A stretch of 64,000 bases of DNA from CAVQCA01 sp963763115 (GTDB lineage Bacteria; Pseudomonadota; Gammaproteobacteria; UBA9214), in NCBI GenBank assembly GCA_963763115.1, contig CAVXNM010000041.1, forward strand, positions 173,548 to 237,547. Direction: 5' to 3'. The position numbers and the translations under genes were made by a program. Positions 33,964-42,736 of this stretch are shown here, in pieces. The notes beneath the pieces were generated by a model. It did no database searches. It saw only the letters and a program-made list of their open reading frames with translations, and was not told the origin of the DNA. Numbering within the stretch: the stretch's first letter is position 1; each line of letters starts with the position of its first letter.

Positions 33964-34332
33964 ATGATACAGATGCAGTCAATACTCGATGTCGCCGACA
34001 ACAGCGGTGCCCGCCGTTTGCAGTGCATCAAGGTGCTGGGCGGTTCGCACCGGCGCTACGCCGGCATTGGCGACATCATCAAGGTCAGCGTGAAGGAAGC
34101 CATACCGCGCGGCAAGGTGAAGAAGGGTGAAGTCTTTAACGCGGTCGTGGTGCGCACCCGCAAGGGCGTGCGCCGTCAGGACGGATCGCTGATCCGCTTC
34201 GACGGCAATGCCGCCGTGCTGCTGAACAATCAGCTGCAACCGATCGGAACACGTATTTTTGGCCCGGTGACCAGAGAGCTGCGCAGCGAGCGCTTCATGA
34301 AAATCATCTCGCTGGCACCGGAAGTATTGTAG
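33964..34332 (+). CDS. rplN: 50S ribosomal protein L14
   Basis: 122 residues (MIQMQSILDVADNSGARRLQ, GDIIKVSVKEAIPRGKVKKG, GTRIFGPVTRELR). L14 is at the subunit interface and receives RsfS. First gene of the classical spc operon; no distinct internal promoter was recognised in the 45-base gap. Confidence 0.97.
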   Translation: MIQMQSILDVADNSGARRLQCIKVLGGSHRRYAGIGDIIKVSVKEAIPRGKVKKGEVFNAVVVRTRKGVRRQDGSLIRFDGNAAVLLNNQLQPIGTRIFGPVTRELRSERFMKIISLAPEVL

Positions 34333-34341
34333 GACAGGACC

Positions 34342-34659
34342 ATGCGAAGAATCAGAAAGGGTGACGAGGTCGTGGTAATCACGGGCAAGGACAAGGGCAA
34401 GCGCGGCAATATCATGCGCGTCATGCCGGACGGTCGTGTCGTGATCTCCGATGTCAATATGGCAAAACGGCATACCAAGCCCAATCCGGGCCGGGGTGTT
34501 CCCGGCGGCATCATCGAGAAGGAAATGCCCGTCGATGCCTCCAATGTCATGTTGTACAACCCGCAAACCAGCAAGGGTGACCGGGTGGGCTTCAGGACTC
34601 TGGAAGACGGTCGCAAGGTGCGTTATTTCAAGTCCACCAGTGAAGTGGTGGACATCTGA
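34342..34659 (+). CDS. rplX: 50S ribosomal protein L24
   Basis: 105 residues with the KOW motif (RKGDEVVVITGKDKGKRGNI) and NMAKRHTKPNPGRGVPGGII. It initiates 50S assembly. It lies nine bases after rplN. Confidence 0.97.
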   Translation: MRRIRKGDEVVVITGKDKGKRGNIMRVMPDGRVVISDVNMAKRHTKPNPGRGVPGGIIEKEMPVDASNVMLYNPQTSKGDRVGFRTLEDGRKVRYFKSTSEVVDI

Positions 34660-34676
34660 TCTGATGGAATGAAGAT

Positions 34677-35216
34677 ATGGCCAGGCTGCAGGAATATTAT
34701 CGCGAAACCGTAGTCAAACAGCTCCAGGAGCAGTTTGGCTACAAGAACGTCATGGAGATCCCGCGTCTCAGCAAGATCTCGATCAACATGGGCGTGGGCG
34801 AGGCCGTTGGCGACCGCAAGCTGATCGACAACGCCGTCGCCGATATGACGAAAATCGCCGGCCAGAAGCCGGTGGTCACACTGGCGCGCAAGTCCGTCGC
34901 GAGTTTCAAGCTGCGTGAAGGCTGGCCCGTCGGTTGCAGGGTGACGCTGCGGCGCGAGCGCATGTTCGAGTTCCTCGACCGGCTGATCAATATCGCCATC
35001 CCGCGAACCCGCGATTTCCGTGGCATGAATCCCAGGTCGTTTGACGGACGCGGCAACTACAATATGGGTGTCCGCGAGCAGATCATCTTTCCGGAAATCG
35101 ACTACGACAAGATCGACACACTGCGTGGGCTTGATATCACGTTTACGACAACCGCGAAAACGGACCAGGAAGGACGCGCGCTGCTGGCGGCGTTCAACTT
35201 CCCGTTCAGGAATTGA
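34677..35216 (+). CDS. rplE: 50S ribosomal protein L5
   Basis: 179 residues (YYRETVVKQLQEQFGYKNVM, PRLSKISINMGVGEAV, GLDITFTTTAKTDQEGRALL). It binds 5S rRNA and contacts S13 and the P-site tRNA. Normal length. Confidence 0.97.
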   Translation: MARLQEYYRETVVKQLQEQFGYKNVMEIPRLSKISINMGVGEAVGDRKLIDNAVADMTKIAGQKPVVTLARKSVASFKLREGWPVGCRVTLRRERMFEFLDRLINIAIPRTRDFRGMNPRSFDGRGNYNMGVREQIIFPEIDYDKIDTLRGLDITFTTTAKTDQEGRALLAAFNFPFRN

Positions 35217-35225
35217 GGTAGACAC

Positions 35226-35531
35226 ATGGCAAAGAATTCCATGATTGCCCGGGAAGTGAAGCGGGCGCGCACCGTAAAGCGGTATGCCGCCAGGCGCACT
35301 GCACTGAAGGCCGTCATCAAGAATCCGAACAGCACCGACGAGGCGCGTGACGAGGCCCAGCTCAAGCTGCAGGAACTGCCGCGTGACGCCAGCCCGACCC
35401 GGCAGCGCAATCGCTGCCGCATCACGGGGCGTCCGCACGGCTATTACCGCAAGTTCGGACTGGCAAGAAACAAGCTCCGCGAGGCCGCCATGCGTGGCGA
35501 CGTTCCCGGGCTGGTCAAGGCGAGCTGGTGA
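35226..35531 (+). CDS. rpsN: 30S ribosomal protein S14 (long, zinc-free type)
   Basis: 101 residues, the long form. RCRITGRPHGYYRKFGLARN and the C-terminal LVKASW are standard. The paired CxxC knuckles of the short zinc form are absent, so this is the C-minus type usual in gammaproteobacteria. Confidence 0.96.
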   Translation: MAKNSMIAREVKRARTVKRYAARRTALKAVIKNPNSTDEARDEAQLKLQELPRDASPTRQRNRCRITGRPHGYYRKFGLARNKLREAAMRGDVPGLVKASW

Positions 35532-35537
35532 ACCATT

Positions 35538-35930
35538 ATGATGACTGATCCCATAGCCGATATGCTGACCCGGATTCGCAACGCTCAGAGCGCCAGCAAG
35601 GCCCAGGTGTCCATGCCTTCGTCGAAACTGAAGTGCGCCATTGCCCAGGTGCTCCTGGACGAAGGCTATATCACGGCGTTTTCCACCGCAGAGAACGAAG
35701 CCAAAAGCGTGCTGACGATTACGCTGAAATACCATCAAGGCAAGCCGGTGATCGACAAGATTCAGCGCAGCAGCCGGCCCGGCCTGCGTCTCTACAAGGG
35801 CAAGGATGACCTGCCCCGGGTCCAGAACGGACTCGGTGTGGCCATCATTTCAACCTCGCACGGCGTGATGAGCGATCGTCAGGCGCGCGCTGCCGGTGAA
35901 GGCGGCGAGGTTCTCTGCATAGTCAGTTGA
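35538..35930 (+). CDS. rpsH: 30S ribosomal protein S8
   Basis: 130 residues (DPIADMLTRIRNAQSASKAQ, GLRLYKGKDDLPRVQNGLG, ending EVLCIVS). S8 binds central 16S rRNA and in enteric bacteria represses the spc mRNA. Adjacent ATG codons at 35538 and 35541 are both possible starts. Confidence 0.96.
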   Translation: MMTDPIADMLTRIRNAQSASKAQVSMPSSKLKCAIAQVLLDEGYITAFSTAENEAKSVLTITLKYHQGKPVIDKIQRSSRPGLRLYKGKDDLPRVQNGLGVAIISTSHGVMSDRQARAAGEGGEVLCIVS

Positions 35931-35943
35931 TCGGGGAAGTGAG

Positions 35944-36477
35944 ATGTCACGTATTGCCAAACAACCGGTAGTTGTACCCGCTTCCGTAGAGGTCAGGGAG
36001 GCAGGCAGGCTGCTGTCGGTGAAGGGCCCGAAGGGGACGCTGGAACACCGCATTCACAACCTGGTGGACGTGAACCTGGGCGACAGTGAACTGACCTTCA
36101 GTCCGAAAGGAACCTCCAAGCAGGCCAACGCACTGGCAGGGACAACCCGTGCGATCGTCAATAATATGATGACCGGCGTCAGCAAGGGATTTGAACGAAA
36201 GCTGGAACTGATCGGCGTGGGTTACCGCGCTCAGGCCAAGGGCAGCGTGCTGAATCTGACGCTGGGTTATTCTCACCCGATCGACTACCAGTTGCCCGAG
36301 GGTGTTACCGCCGAGACACCGAGCCAGACAGAAATCATGCTGAAGGGCAACGACCGGCAGCAGGTGGGCCAGGTGGCCGCGGAGATCCGCGCTTTTCGCC
36401 CGCCCGAGCCTTACAAGGGCAAGGGCGTACGCTATTCCGACGAGGTCGTCGTTCGGAAAGAAGCCAAGAAGAAATAG
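35944..36477 (+). CDS. rplF: 50S ribosomal protein L6
   Basis: 177 residues with two similar RNA-binding domains (MSRIAKQPVVVPASVEVREA, LELIGVGYRAQAKGSVLNLT, PYKGKGVRYSDEVVVRKEAK). It is next to the sarcin-ricin loop. It lies 13 bases after rpsH. Confidence 0.97.
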   Translation: MSRIAKQPVVVPASVEVREAGRLLSVKGPKGTLEHRIHNLVDVNLGDSELTFSPKGTSKQANALAGTTRAIVNNMMTGVSKGFERKLELIGVGYRAQAKGSVLNLTLGYSHPIDYQLPEGVTAETPSQTEIMLKGNDRQQVGQVAAEIRAFRPPEPYKGKGVRYSDEVVVRKEAKKK

Positions 36478-36485
36478 GCAACGAA

Positions 36486-36839
36486 ATGGACAAGAAAACC
36501 ACACGTTTACGCCGTGCCCGGCGCGGTCGCATTCACATCCGGGAGAAGGGCGCGGTACGCCTGTGCGTACACCGCACACCGCGCCATATCTACGCGCAGG
36601 TCATTTCGCCGCAAGGCAACCAGGTTGTGGCCAGCGCCTCGACCCTGGATGGCGATGTCCGCAAGGACCTCACCAGCACCGGTGGCATCGCGGCTGCAAC
36701 CGTGGTCGGCCAGGTGATCGCCGAACGCGCCAGGGCCGCCGGTATCACACGGGTTGCCTTTGACCGCTCCGGATTCAAATATCATGGCCGTGTCAAGGCG
36801 CTGGCAGATGCCGCGCGCGAACATGGCCTCGAGTTCTAG
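36486..36839 (+). CDS. rplR: 50S ribosomal protein L18
   Basis: 117 residues (LRRARRGRIHIREKGAVRL, RTPRHIYAQVISPQGNQVVA, GFKYHGRVKALADAAREHGL). It binds 5S rRNA with L5. Normal length. Confidence 0.97.
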   Translation: MDKKTTRLRRARRGRIHIREKGAVRLCVHRTPRHIYAQVISPQGNQVVASASTLDGDVRKDLTSTGGIAAATVVGQVIAERARAAGITRVAFDRSGFKYHGRVKALADAAREHGLEF

Positions 36840-36853
36840 CTAAGGATTTCTTT

Positions 36854-37360
36854 ATGGCAAGAGTAGATACACAGCCTCAGGGTGACGGACTGCTGGAGAA
36901 ACTGGTCACGGTCAATCGTGTCGCCAAGGTGGTGAAGGGTGGCCGGCAGTTTGGCTTTACCGCGCTCACCGTGGTCGGCGACGGCGACGGGCGGATCGGT
37001 TTTGGATACGGCAAGGCGCGCGAGGTGCCGGTTGCCATACAAAAGGCGATGGATGCGGCGCGCAAGAACATGAAGACCATCAATCTCAAGGACGCGACCC
37101 TGCAGTACCCGATCCGGGCGCGTCACGGCGCCGCCAGGGTGTACATGCAGCCGGCTTCCGAGGGCACCGGGATTATCGCCGGCGGCGCCATGCGCGCCGT
37201 CTTCGAGGTGGTCGGCGTACACAACGTGCTGGCGAAATGCATTGGATCAAGCAATCCGATCAATGTGCTGCGCGCTACCGTGAAGGGACTCGTGAGCATG
37301 CAGTCTCCCGAGGATATCGCCGCCAAGCGGGGCAAAAGCGTCAAGGAAATTCTGGAATAA
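36854..37360 (+). CDS. rpsE: 30S ribosomal protein S5
   Basis: 168 residues. The N-terminal dsRBD-like fold (LVTVNRVAKVVKGGRQFGFT) and the C-terminal domain (VFEVVGVHNVLAKCIGSSNP) are complete. S5 acts in mRNA unwinding and decoding fidelity. The spectinomycin loop region looks ordinary. Confidence 0.97.
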   Translation: MARVDTQPQGDGLLEKLVTVNRVAKVVKGGRQFGFTALTVVGDGDGRIGFGYGKAREVPVAIQKAMDAARKNMKTINLKDATLQYPIRARHGAARVYMQPASEGTGIIAGGAMRAVFEVVGVHNVLAKCIGSSNPINVLRATVKGLVSMQSPEDIAAKRGKSVKEILE

Positions 37361-37363
37361 GCC

Positions 37364-37549
37364 ATGGCTTCGAACACAAAAATCAGGGTCACGCTGGTGA
37401 AAAGCGTCAACGGTCGACTGCAGGGCCACCGGGATACCGTACGCGGTCTGGGACTGCGCCGGATCCGCCACAGCGTGGAACTGGATGACACGCCGCAGAT
37501 CCGCGGCATGATCAACAAGGTCGCCTACATGCTACGGGTCGAGGACTGA
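37364..37549 (+). CDS. rpmD: 50S ribosomal protein L30
   Basis: 61 residues (IRVTLVKSVNGRLQGHRDTV, RGLGLRRIRHSVELDDTPQI), the standard short bacterial form. It is three bases after rpsE and three before rplO. Confidence 0.95.
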   Translation: MASNTKIRVTLVKSVNGRLQGHRDTVRGLGLRRIRHSVELDDTPQIRGMINKVAYMLRVED

Positions 37550-37552
37550 ACC

Positions 37553-37987
37553 ATGCGTCTGAATACACTAAAACCGGCGGAAGGCAGCAAGCAGGACCGC
37601 AAGCGTGTCGGTCGCGGCATCGGATGCGGCCTGGGCAAGACAGCCGGCCGCGGTCACAAGGGTCAGAAGGAGCGTGCCGGCGGCTTTCACAAGGTCGGCT
37701 TCGAAGGCGGCCAGATGCCCTTGCAGCGTCGCCTGCCCAAGGTCGGGTTCACCTCCCGCAAGTCACGTACCACGGATGAAGTTCGTCTGCAGGAACTGGG
37801 ACATCTGGAAGCCGGCGTCATTGATCTCGATGCGCTGCGCAAGGCCAATATCGTGTCGCGCAACATCACGCATGTGAAAGTGATCGCCTCGGGCACCATC
37901 GACAAGGCCGTGACGCTGAAGGGAATCCTGGTGACTCGGGGCGCGCGCGCCGCGATCGAGGCTGCCGGGGGCAGCATCGAGGAATAA
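37553..37987 (+). CDS. rplO: 50S ribosomal protein L15
   Basis: 144 residues. The extended N-terminus GRGIGCGLGKTAGRGHKGQK penetrates 23S rRNA. The C-terminal globular domain ends RAAIEAAGGSIEE. The stop codon is directly followed by the secY start. Confidence 0.97.
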   Translation: MRLNTLKPAEGSKQDRKRVGRGIGCGLGKTAGRGHKGQKERAGGFHKVGFEGGQMPLQRRLPKVGFTSRKSRTTDEVRLQELGHLEAGVIDLDALRKANIVSRNITHVKVIASGTIDKAVTLKGILVTRGARAAIEAAGGSIEE

Positions 37988-39343
37988 ATGGCACTGGGTC
38001 CCTCCATAACGGACACTGCCTCGAATATCGGGCAGATGAAAGAGCTGCGCCAGCGGCTCTTTTTCGTCATTGGCGCGCTCGTTGTTTTCCGCATCGGGTC
38101 CTTTATCCCGTTGCCGGGGATCGACCCGCACGTACTGGCGTCCCTGGTCGAACAGCAGCGCGGCACCATTCTCGAGATGTTCAACATGTTCTCGGGCGGG
38201 GCGCTGAAGCGACTGTCCATCTTCGCACTCGGGATCATGCCCTATATCTCGGCCTCCATCATCATGAACCTGCTGACCGTGACGGTGCCGTCACTGGAGC
38301 AGCTGAAGAAGGAAGGCGGGGAAGCGGGCCGGCGCAAGATTACCGAGTACACCCGCTACGGTACGGTCGGGCTCGCGACCATGCAGGCCATTGGTATCTC
38401 CTCGGCCCTGCAGGCGCAGAATCTCGGCGGCAGCGCCCTGGTGCTGAATCCAGGCCCCGGGTTCATCATCACCGCCGTCGTCACGCTGGTAACGGGCACG
38501 ATCTTCCTGATGTGGCTTGGCGAACAGGTTACCGAGCGCGGTGTGGGCAACGGTATCTCGATCATCATCTTTTCCGGTATCGTGGCCGGTCTGCCGCACG
38601 CCATCGGCGCCACGCTGGAACTGGCGCGCACCGGCGAGATGAACGTCATGACGATTCTGCTGCTGTTCGCGGTGGCGATCGCCGTGACCGGATTCGTGGT
38701 GTTCGTCGAACGCGGTCAGCGGCGCATCACGGTGAACTATGCCAAGCGCCAGCAGGGCCGAAAGGTTTATGCCGCACAGAGCACGCATCTGCCCCTGAAG
38801 CTGAACATGGCGGGCGTAATTCCGCCGATCTTCGCCTCCAGTATCATCCTGTTCCCGGCTACCATGGCAAGCTGGATGGGCAGCCACGAAGGGATGGGCT
38901 GGTTGAAGGATATCTCTACGACGCTGTCGCCGGGGCAGCCGCTGTACGTGATTTTCTACTCGCTGGCGATCGTGTTTTTCTGCTTTTTCTACACGGCGCT
39001 GGTATTCAATGCCCGGGAGACTGCGGATAATCTGAAGAAGTCCGGCGCCTTCATACCCGGCATCCGGCCGGGTGAACAGACCGCGAAGTACATCGATGGC
39101 GTCATGACCCGGCTGACGACTGCCGGCGCTGCCTACATCACCCTGGTCTGTCTGATGCCCGAGTTCCTGATTCTGTACTGGAACGTACCGTTTTATTTCG
39201 GCGGCACCTCCCTGCTGATTATTGTTGTCGTGGTCATGGATTTCATGGCCCAGGTCCAGGCGCATCTGGTGTCACACCAGTACGGCGGCCTGATGAAGAA
39301 GGCCAACCTGAAAGGCCAGGGCGGTGCGGGTCTGCTGCGCTGA
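37988..39343 (+). CDS. secY: preprotein translocase subunit SecY
   Basis: 451 residues, ten transmembrane helices. IGSFIPLPGIDPHVL and ALGIMPYISASIIMNLL are in the first half, and the ribosome-docking loop region contains GQRRITVNYAKRQQGRK. It forms the protein channel with SecE (12229) and SecG. No gap separates it from rplO, so its synthesis is coupled to ribosomal proteins. Confidence 0.98.
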   Translation: MALGPSITDTASNIGQMKELRQRLFFVIGALVVFRIGSFIPLPGIDPHVLASLVEQQRGTILEMFNMFSGGALKRLSIFALGIMPYISASIIMNLLTVTVPSLEQLKKEGGEAGRRKITEYTRYGTVGLATMQAIGISSALQAQNLGGSALVLNPGPGFIITAVVTLVTGTIFLMWLGEQVTERGVGNGISIIIFSGIVAGLPHAIGATLELARTGEMNVMTILLLFAVAIAVTGFVVFVERGQRRITVNYAKRQQGRKVYAAQSTHLPLKLNMAGVIPPIFASSIILFPATMASWMGSHEGMGWLKDISTTLSPGQPLYVIFYSLAIVFFCFFYTALVFNARETADNLKKSGAFIPGIRPGEQTAKYIDGVMTRLTTAGAAYITLVCLMPEFLILYWNVPFYFGGTSLLIIVVVVMDFMAQVQAHLVSHQYGGLMKKANLKGQGGAGLLR

Positions 39344-39386
39344 AGGCGCCGGCCTGTTTAACGGATTTTAAGGAAGGTGAACTGAC

Positions 39387-39500
39387 ATGAAAGTACGCGC
39401 TTCGGTCAAGCGTATCTGTCGTAACTGCAAGGTCATACGGCGCAAGGGTGTGGTGCGGGTCATCTGCAAGGATGGCCGCCACAAGCAGCGCCAGGGCTGA
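39387..39500 (+). CDS. rpmJ: 50S ribosomal protein L36 (zinc-binding type)
   Basis: 37 residues (MKVRASVKRICRNCKVIRRK, then GVVRVICKDGRHKQRQG). Cys11, Cys14, Cys27 and the following His make a zinc ribbon, so this is the C-plus form. A GGAAGG ribosome binding site precedes it. Confidence 0.95.
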   Translation: MKVRASVKRICRNCKVIRRKGVVRVICKDGRHKQRQG

Positions 39501-39604
39501 GCGGCTCGACGATTTATGCAACACATTGAATATTCTGGAAATAACGCCTTGAGATTCAGAGCATGCCCGGCGCCGGGTGGGTTTGTGCACGCTGCTGTTT
39601 CTCA

Positions 39605-39633
39605 TTGATCTTATGTTGCCCAGAAGCTATCAT
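39605..39633 (+). promoter_or_regulatory. possible internal promoter of the alpha operon
   Basis: TTGATC at 39605-39610 and TATCAT at 39628-39633 are 17 bases apart, with a predicted start near 39640. The 186-base gap between rpmJ and rpsM would then contain both promoter and a short leader, where S4 control occurs in E. coli. The S4 pseudoknot was not identified. Confidence 0.45.
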
Positions 39634-39686
39634 TACGCCCTTTTCGCGACGCCCGGGCAGGGCGGCGCCCTGGAGACTGTGTAACT

Positions 39687-40043
39687 ATGGCCCGTATAGC
39701 CGGAATCAACATTCCACCACACAAGCATGCCGAGGTCGCCCTGACGGCGATCTACGGTATCGGCCGGAATACGGCGCGCAAGATCTGCGCGGCGAGCGGA
39801 ATCCAGCCGAACATGAAGATCAAGGATCTCAGCGAAGCCGAGATCGAGCAGGTGCGCAACGCGATCACCCGATACACCATCGAGGGCGACCTGCGCCGCA
39901 CCGTTTCCATGAACATCAAGCGTCTCATGGATCTCGGCACCTATCGCGGCATCCGGCACCGGCGCGGCCTGCCGTTGCGCGGCCAGCGCACCCGCACCAA
40001 TGCACGCACCCGCAAGGGTCCGCGGCGCGCGATTCGCAAGTAG
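39687..40043 (+). CDS. rpsM: 30S ribosomal protein S13
   Basis: 118 residues (MARIAGINIPPHKHAEVALT, GIGRNTARKICAASGI, GLPLRGQRTRTNARTRKGPR). It forms the head-to-50S bridge. First gene of the alpha operon. Confidence 0.97.
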   Translation: MARIAGINIPPHKHAEVALTAIYGIGRNTARKICAASGIQPNMKIKDLSEAEIEQVRNAITRYTIEGDLRRTVSMNIKRLMDLGTYRGIRHRRGLPLRGQRTRTNARTRKGPRRAIRK

Positions 40044-40084
40044 ACACGACACACCGGACATAACGTAAACCAGGTAACCGAAGC

Positions 40085-40477
40085 ATGGCTAAGGCGGCAG
40101 CACCACGTACACGCAAGAAGGTGAAGAAGGACGTCTCTGACGGGATCGCCCATATTCACGCGTCCTTCAACAATACGATCATCACCATCACCGATCGCCA
40201 GGGCAATGCGCTGGCATGGACGACTTCGGGCGGCTCGGGCTTCCGCGGTTCGCGCAAGAGCACGCCGTTTGCCGCGCAGGTCGCCGCTGAACGCGCCGGT
40301 GAGATGGTCAAGGAATACGGCATGAAGAACCTCGAGATCGAGGTCAAGGGGCCCGGGCCCGGGCGCGAGTCCGCCGTGCGTGCACTGAACAATATCGGAT
40401 TCCAGATCACCAATATCACCGACGTGACACCGATCCCCCATAACGGCTGTCGTCCGCCGAAGAAACGTCGCGTCTAG
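40085..40477 (+). CDS. rpsK: 30S ribosomal protein S11
   Basis: 130 residues (GIAHIHASFNNTIITITDRQ, SGGSGFRGSRKSTPFAAQVA, VTPIPHNGCRPPKKRRV). It lies on the platform, next to the Shine-Dalgarno helix. The conserved basic C-terminus is complete. Confidence 0.97.
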   Translation: MAKAAAPRTRKKVKKDVSDGIAHIHASFNNTIITITDRQGNALAWTTSGGSGFRGSRKSTPFAAQVAAERAGEMVKEYGMKNLEIEVKGPGPGRESAVRALNNIGFQITNITDVTPIPHNGCRPPKKRRV

Positions 40478-40491
40478 CGCAGGGAAAGAAC

Positions 40492-41118
40492 ATGGCAAAG
40501 TACACCGGATCCAAATGTCGCCAGTGTCGCCGGGAAGGCGGCAAACTGTTTCTCAAGGGCGAGAAGTGCTTCACCGCCAAATGCGCGGTGGAAAACCGTC
40601 CGTTCCCGCCCGGTCAGCATGGCCAGCGCCGCCAGCGGCTCTCCGACTATGCCACCCAGCTGCGTGAAAAGCAGAAGCTGCGCCGCATCTACGGGGTACT
40701 CGAACGCCAGTTCCACACCTACTACCAGGAAGCCTCGCGTAAAAAGGGCTCGACCGGCGAGGTTCTGCTGCAGCTGCTCGAGGGACGTCTGGACAACGTC
40801 GTCTACCGCATGGGATTTTCTTCCTCGCGCAGCGAGGCGCGCCAGCTGGTGCGCCACAACGGCGTCAGCGTGAATGGCAGCCGGGTGAACATACCGTCCT
40901 ACCAGGTGCAGCCGAACGACGTTGTCAGCATCAACGACAAATCGCGCGCCCAGCTGCGCATCCAGGCGGCCGTCGATCTCGCGCAGCAGCGCGGCATCTC
41001 CGACTGGATCGATGTCGACGTCAAGAAAATGCAGGGCGTGTACAAGTCACGCCCGGAGCGGAGCGAGCTGCCGGCCGATATCAACGAACACCTCGTTGTC
41101 GAACTGTACTCGAAGTAA
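40492..41118 (+). CDS. rpsD: 30S ribosomal protein S4 (zinc-binding type)
   Basis: 208 residues. The N-terminus has four cysteines (KCRQCRREGGKLFLKGEKC, then TAKCAVE), a zinc knuckle that E. coli S4 lacks. The S4 RNA-binding domain follows (RLDNVVYRMGFSSSRSEARQ, LVRHNGVSVNG). It nucleates 16S folding and, in enterics, represses the alpha operon. Confidence 0.97.
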   Translation: MAKYTGSKCRQCRREGGKLFLKGEKCFTAKCAVENRPFPPGQHGQRRQRLSDYATQLREKQKLRRIYGVLERQFHTYYQEASRKKGSTGEVLLQLLEGRLDNVVYRMGFSSSRSEARQLVRHNGVSVNGSRVNIPSYQVQPNDVVSINDKSRAQLRIQAAVDLAQQRGISDWIDVDVKKMQGVYKSRPERSELPADINEHLVVELYSK

Positions 41119-41136
41119 GTCACTGAGAGGTCATCC

Positions 41137-42138
41137 ATGCTTGGAAAAGTCAACGAATTCCTGAAGCCGCGCATCGTGGACGTTCAGGTCGTCAGCGACA
41201 AACACGCCCGTGTCACGCTGGAACCGCTGGAACGCGGCTTTGGTCATACGCTGGGAAATGCGCTGCGGCGCATCCTGCTCTCGTCGATGCCCGGAACCGC
41301 GGTCACCGAGGCGGAGATCGACGGCGTGCTGCACGAATACTCGACCATCGAAGGCGTGCAGGAGGATGTCATCGATATCCTGCTCAATCTGAAGAAGGTC
41401 GCCCTGCGCATGCACAACCGCAACGAAGCCACGGTGACCCTGGTCAAGAAGGGTCCGGGTCCGGTCGTGGCGGGTGACATCACCGTGGATCACGATATCG
41501 AAATCGTCAACCCGGAGTTCCTCATCGCCAATCTGACCAAGGAAGGCGAGTTGTCCATGCGGCTCAGGATCGCCAAGGGGCGCGGTTATCAGCCGGCTAC
41601 GGTGCGCTTCGATGAAGAATCCGAAAGCGTCACCATTGGTCGCCTGCAGCTCGATGCCTCCTACAGCCCGGTGAACCGCGTTTCCTACACGGTGGACCGC
41701 GCACGCGTCGAACAGCGCACCGACCTCGACAAGCTGATCATCGACATCGAGACCAACGGCACCGTCGATCCCGAGGAGGCGATCCGTCATGCCGCCACCA
41801 TTTTGCAGGACCAGCTTTCCGCGTTCGTGGACCTGCAGGCCCGTTCCGAGGATCAGCCGAGTACGGCGGAAAGCGATATCGACCCGATCCTGCTGCGCCC
41901 GGTGGACGATCTGGAACTGACGGTCCGCTCGGCCAACTGCCTGAAGGCCGAGAGCATCTTCTACATCGGCGACCTGATCCAGCGCACCGAGGTGGAGTTG
42001 CTGAAAACGCCGAATCTGGGAAAGAAGTCGCTCACCGAGATCAAGGACGTACTGGCCACCAAGGGTCTTTCACTGGGTATGCGTCTCGAGAACTGGCCGC
42101 CATCCGGATTGAAGGAAAAGACCGCGGTCAGCGCCTAA
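41137..42138 (+). CDS. rpoA: RNA polymerase alpha subunit
   Basis: 333 residues. The N-terminal assembly domain has ERGFGHTLGNALRRILLSSM. The C-terminal domain (VDDLELTVRSANCLKAESIF, LLKTPNLGKKSLTEIKDVLA) contacts UP elements and activators. Normal length and a standard alpha-operon position. Confidence 0.98.
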   Translation: MLGKVNEFLKPRIVDVQVVSDKHARVTLEPLERGFGHTLGNALRRILLSSMPGTAVTEAEIDGVLHEYSTIEGVQEDVIDILLNLKKVALRMHNRNEATVTLVKKGPGPVVAGDITVDHDIEIVNPEFLIANLTKEGELSMRLRIAKGRGYQPATVRFDEESESVTIGRLQLDASYSPVNRVSYTVDRARVEQRTDLDKLIIDIETNGTVDPEEAIRHAATILQDQLSAFVDLQARSEDQPSTAESDIDPILLRPVDDLELTVRSANCLKAESIFYIGDLIQRTEVELLKTPNLGKKSLTEIKDVLATKGLSLGMRLENWPPSGLKEKTAVSA

Positions 42139-42162
42139 CCAACCCGACAGGTAGACAACACC

Positions 42163-42546
42163 ATGCGTCATCGCAACTCCGGGCGGCAATTGAGCCGCAA
42201 CAGCAGCCACCGCAGCGCCATGCTGAAGAACATGGCAGTGTCACTGCTGCAGCATGAAATTATCAAGACCACGGTGCCCAAGGCCAAGGAACTGCGGCGC
42301 GTCGCAGAACCGCTGATCACCATGGCGAAAAGCGATTCCGTTCACCGGCGCCGCATCGCCTTCAGTCGTCTGCGCGACCGCGACATCGTCACCAAGCTGT
42401 TCAATGAACTCGGCCCGCGCTACCGGGACCGTCCCGGCGGCTATCTGCGCATCCTGAAATCGGGTTACCGCCCCGGCGACAATGCACCGATGGCCTACGT
42501 CGAGCTGGTCGACCGGCCCGAGCCGGAAGCCGCTGGCCAGGACTGA
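42163..42546 (+). CDS. rplQ: 50S ribosomal protein L17
   Basis: 127 residues (MRHRNSGRQLSRNSSHRSAM, LKNMAVSLLQHEIIKTTVPK, ILKSGYRPGDNAPMAYVELV). Last gene of the alpha operon, followed by a strong terminator. Confidence 0.97.
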   Translation: MRHRNSGRQLSRNSSHRSAMLKNMAVSLLQHEIIKTTVPKAKELRRVAEPLITMAKSDSVHRRRIAFSRLRDRDIVTKLFNELGPRYRDRPGGYLRILKSGYRPGDNAPMAYVELVDRPEPEAAGQD

Positions 42547-42580
42547 CGGCCTCACAGCCCCGCTTCGTGCGGGAGCGACG

Positions 42581-42614
42581 ACAAAAACCGGGCATTGCCC
42601 GGTTTTTTGTTTTA
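42581..42614 (+). terminator. intrinsic terminator after rplQ
   Basis: AAAAACCGGGC, loop ATT, GCCCGGTTTTTT gives a stable hairpin followed by a T-rich tract. It ends the 32-kb translation gene block. Confidence 0.9.
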
Positions 42615-42736
42615 TGTCAGGAGAATCACTCGGGTATTGACGCCGAACCCCATGCTTCATGGCGTTGACGCATCTGAAAGGCCACTGCGGCCGGCATAAC
42701 TGGTCAGCCGGTTATGAGGAAGCGGCAAGCAACCTG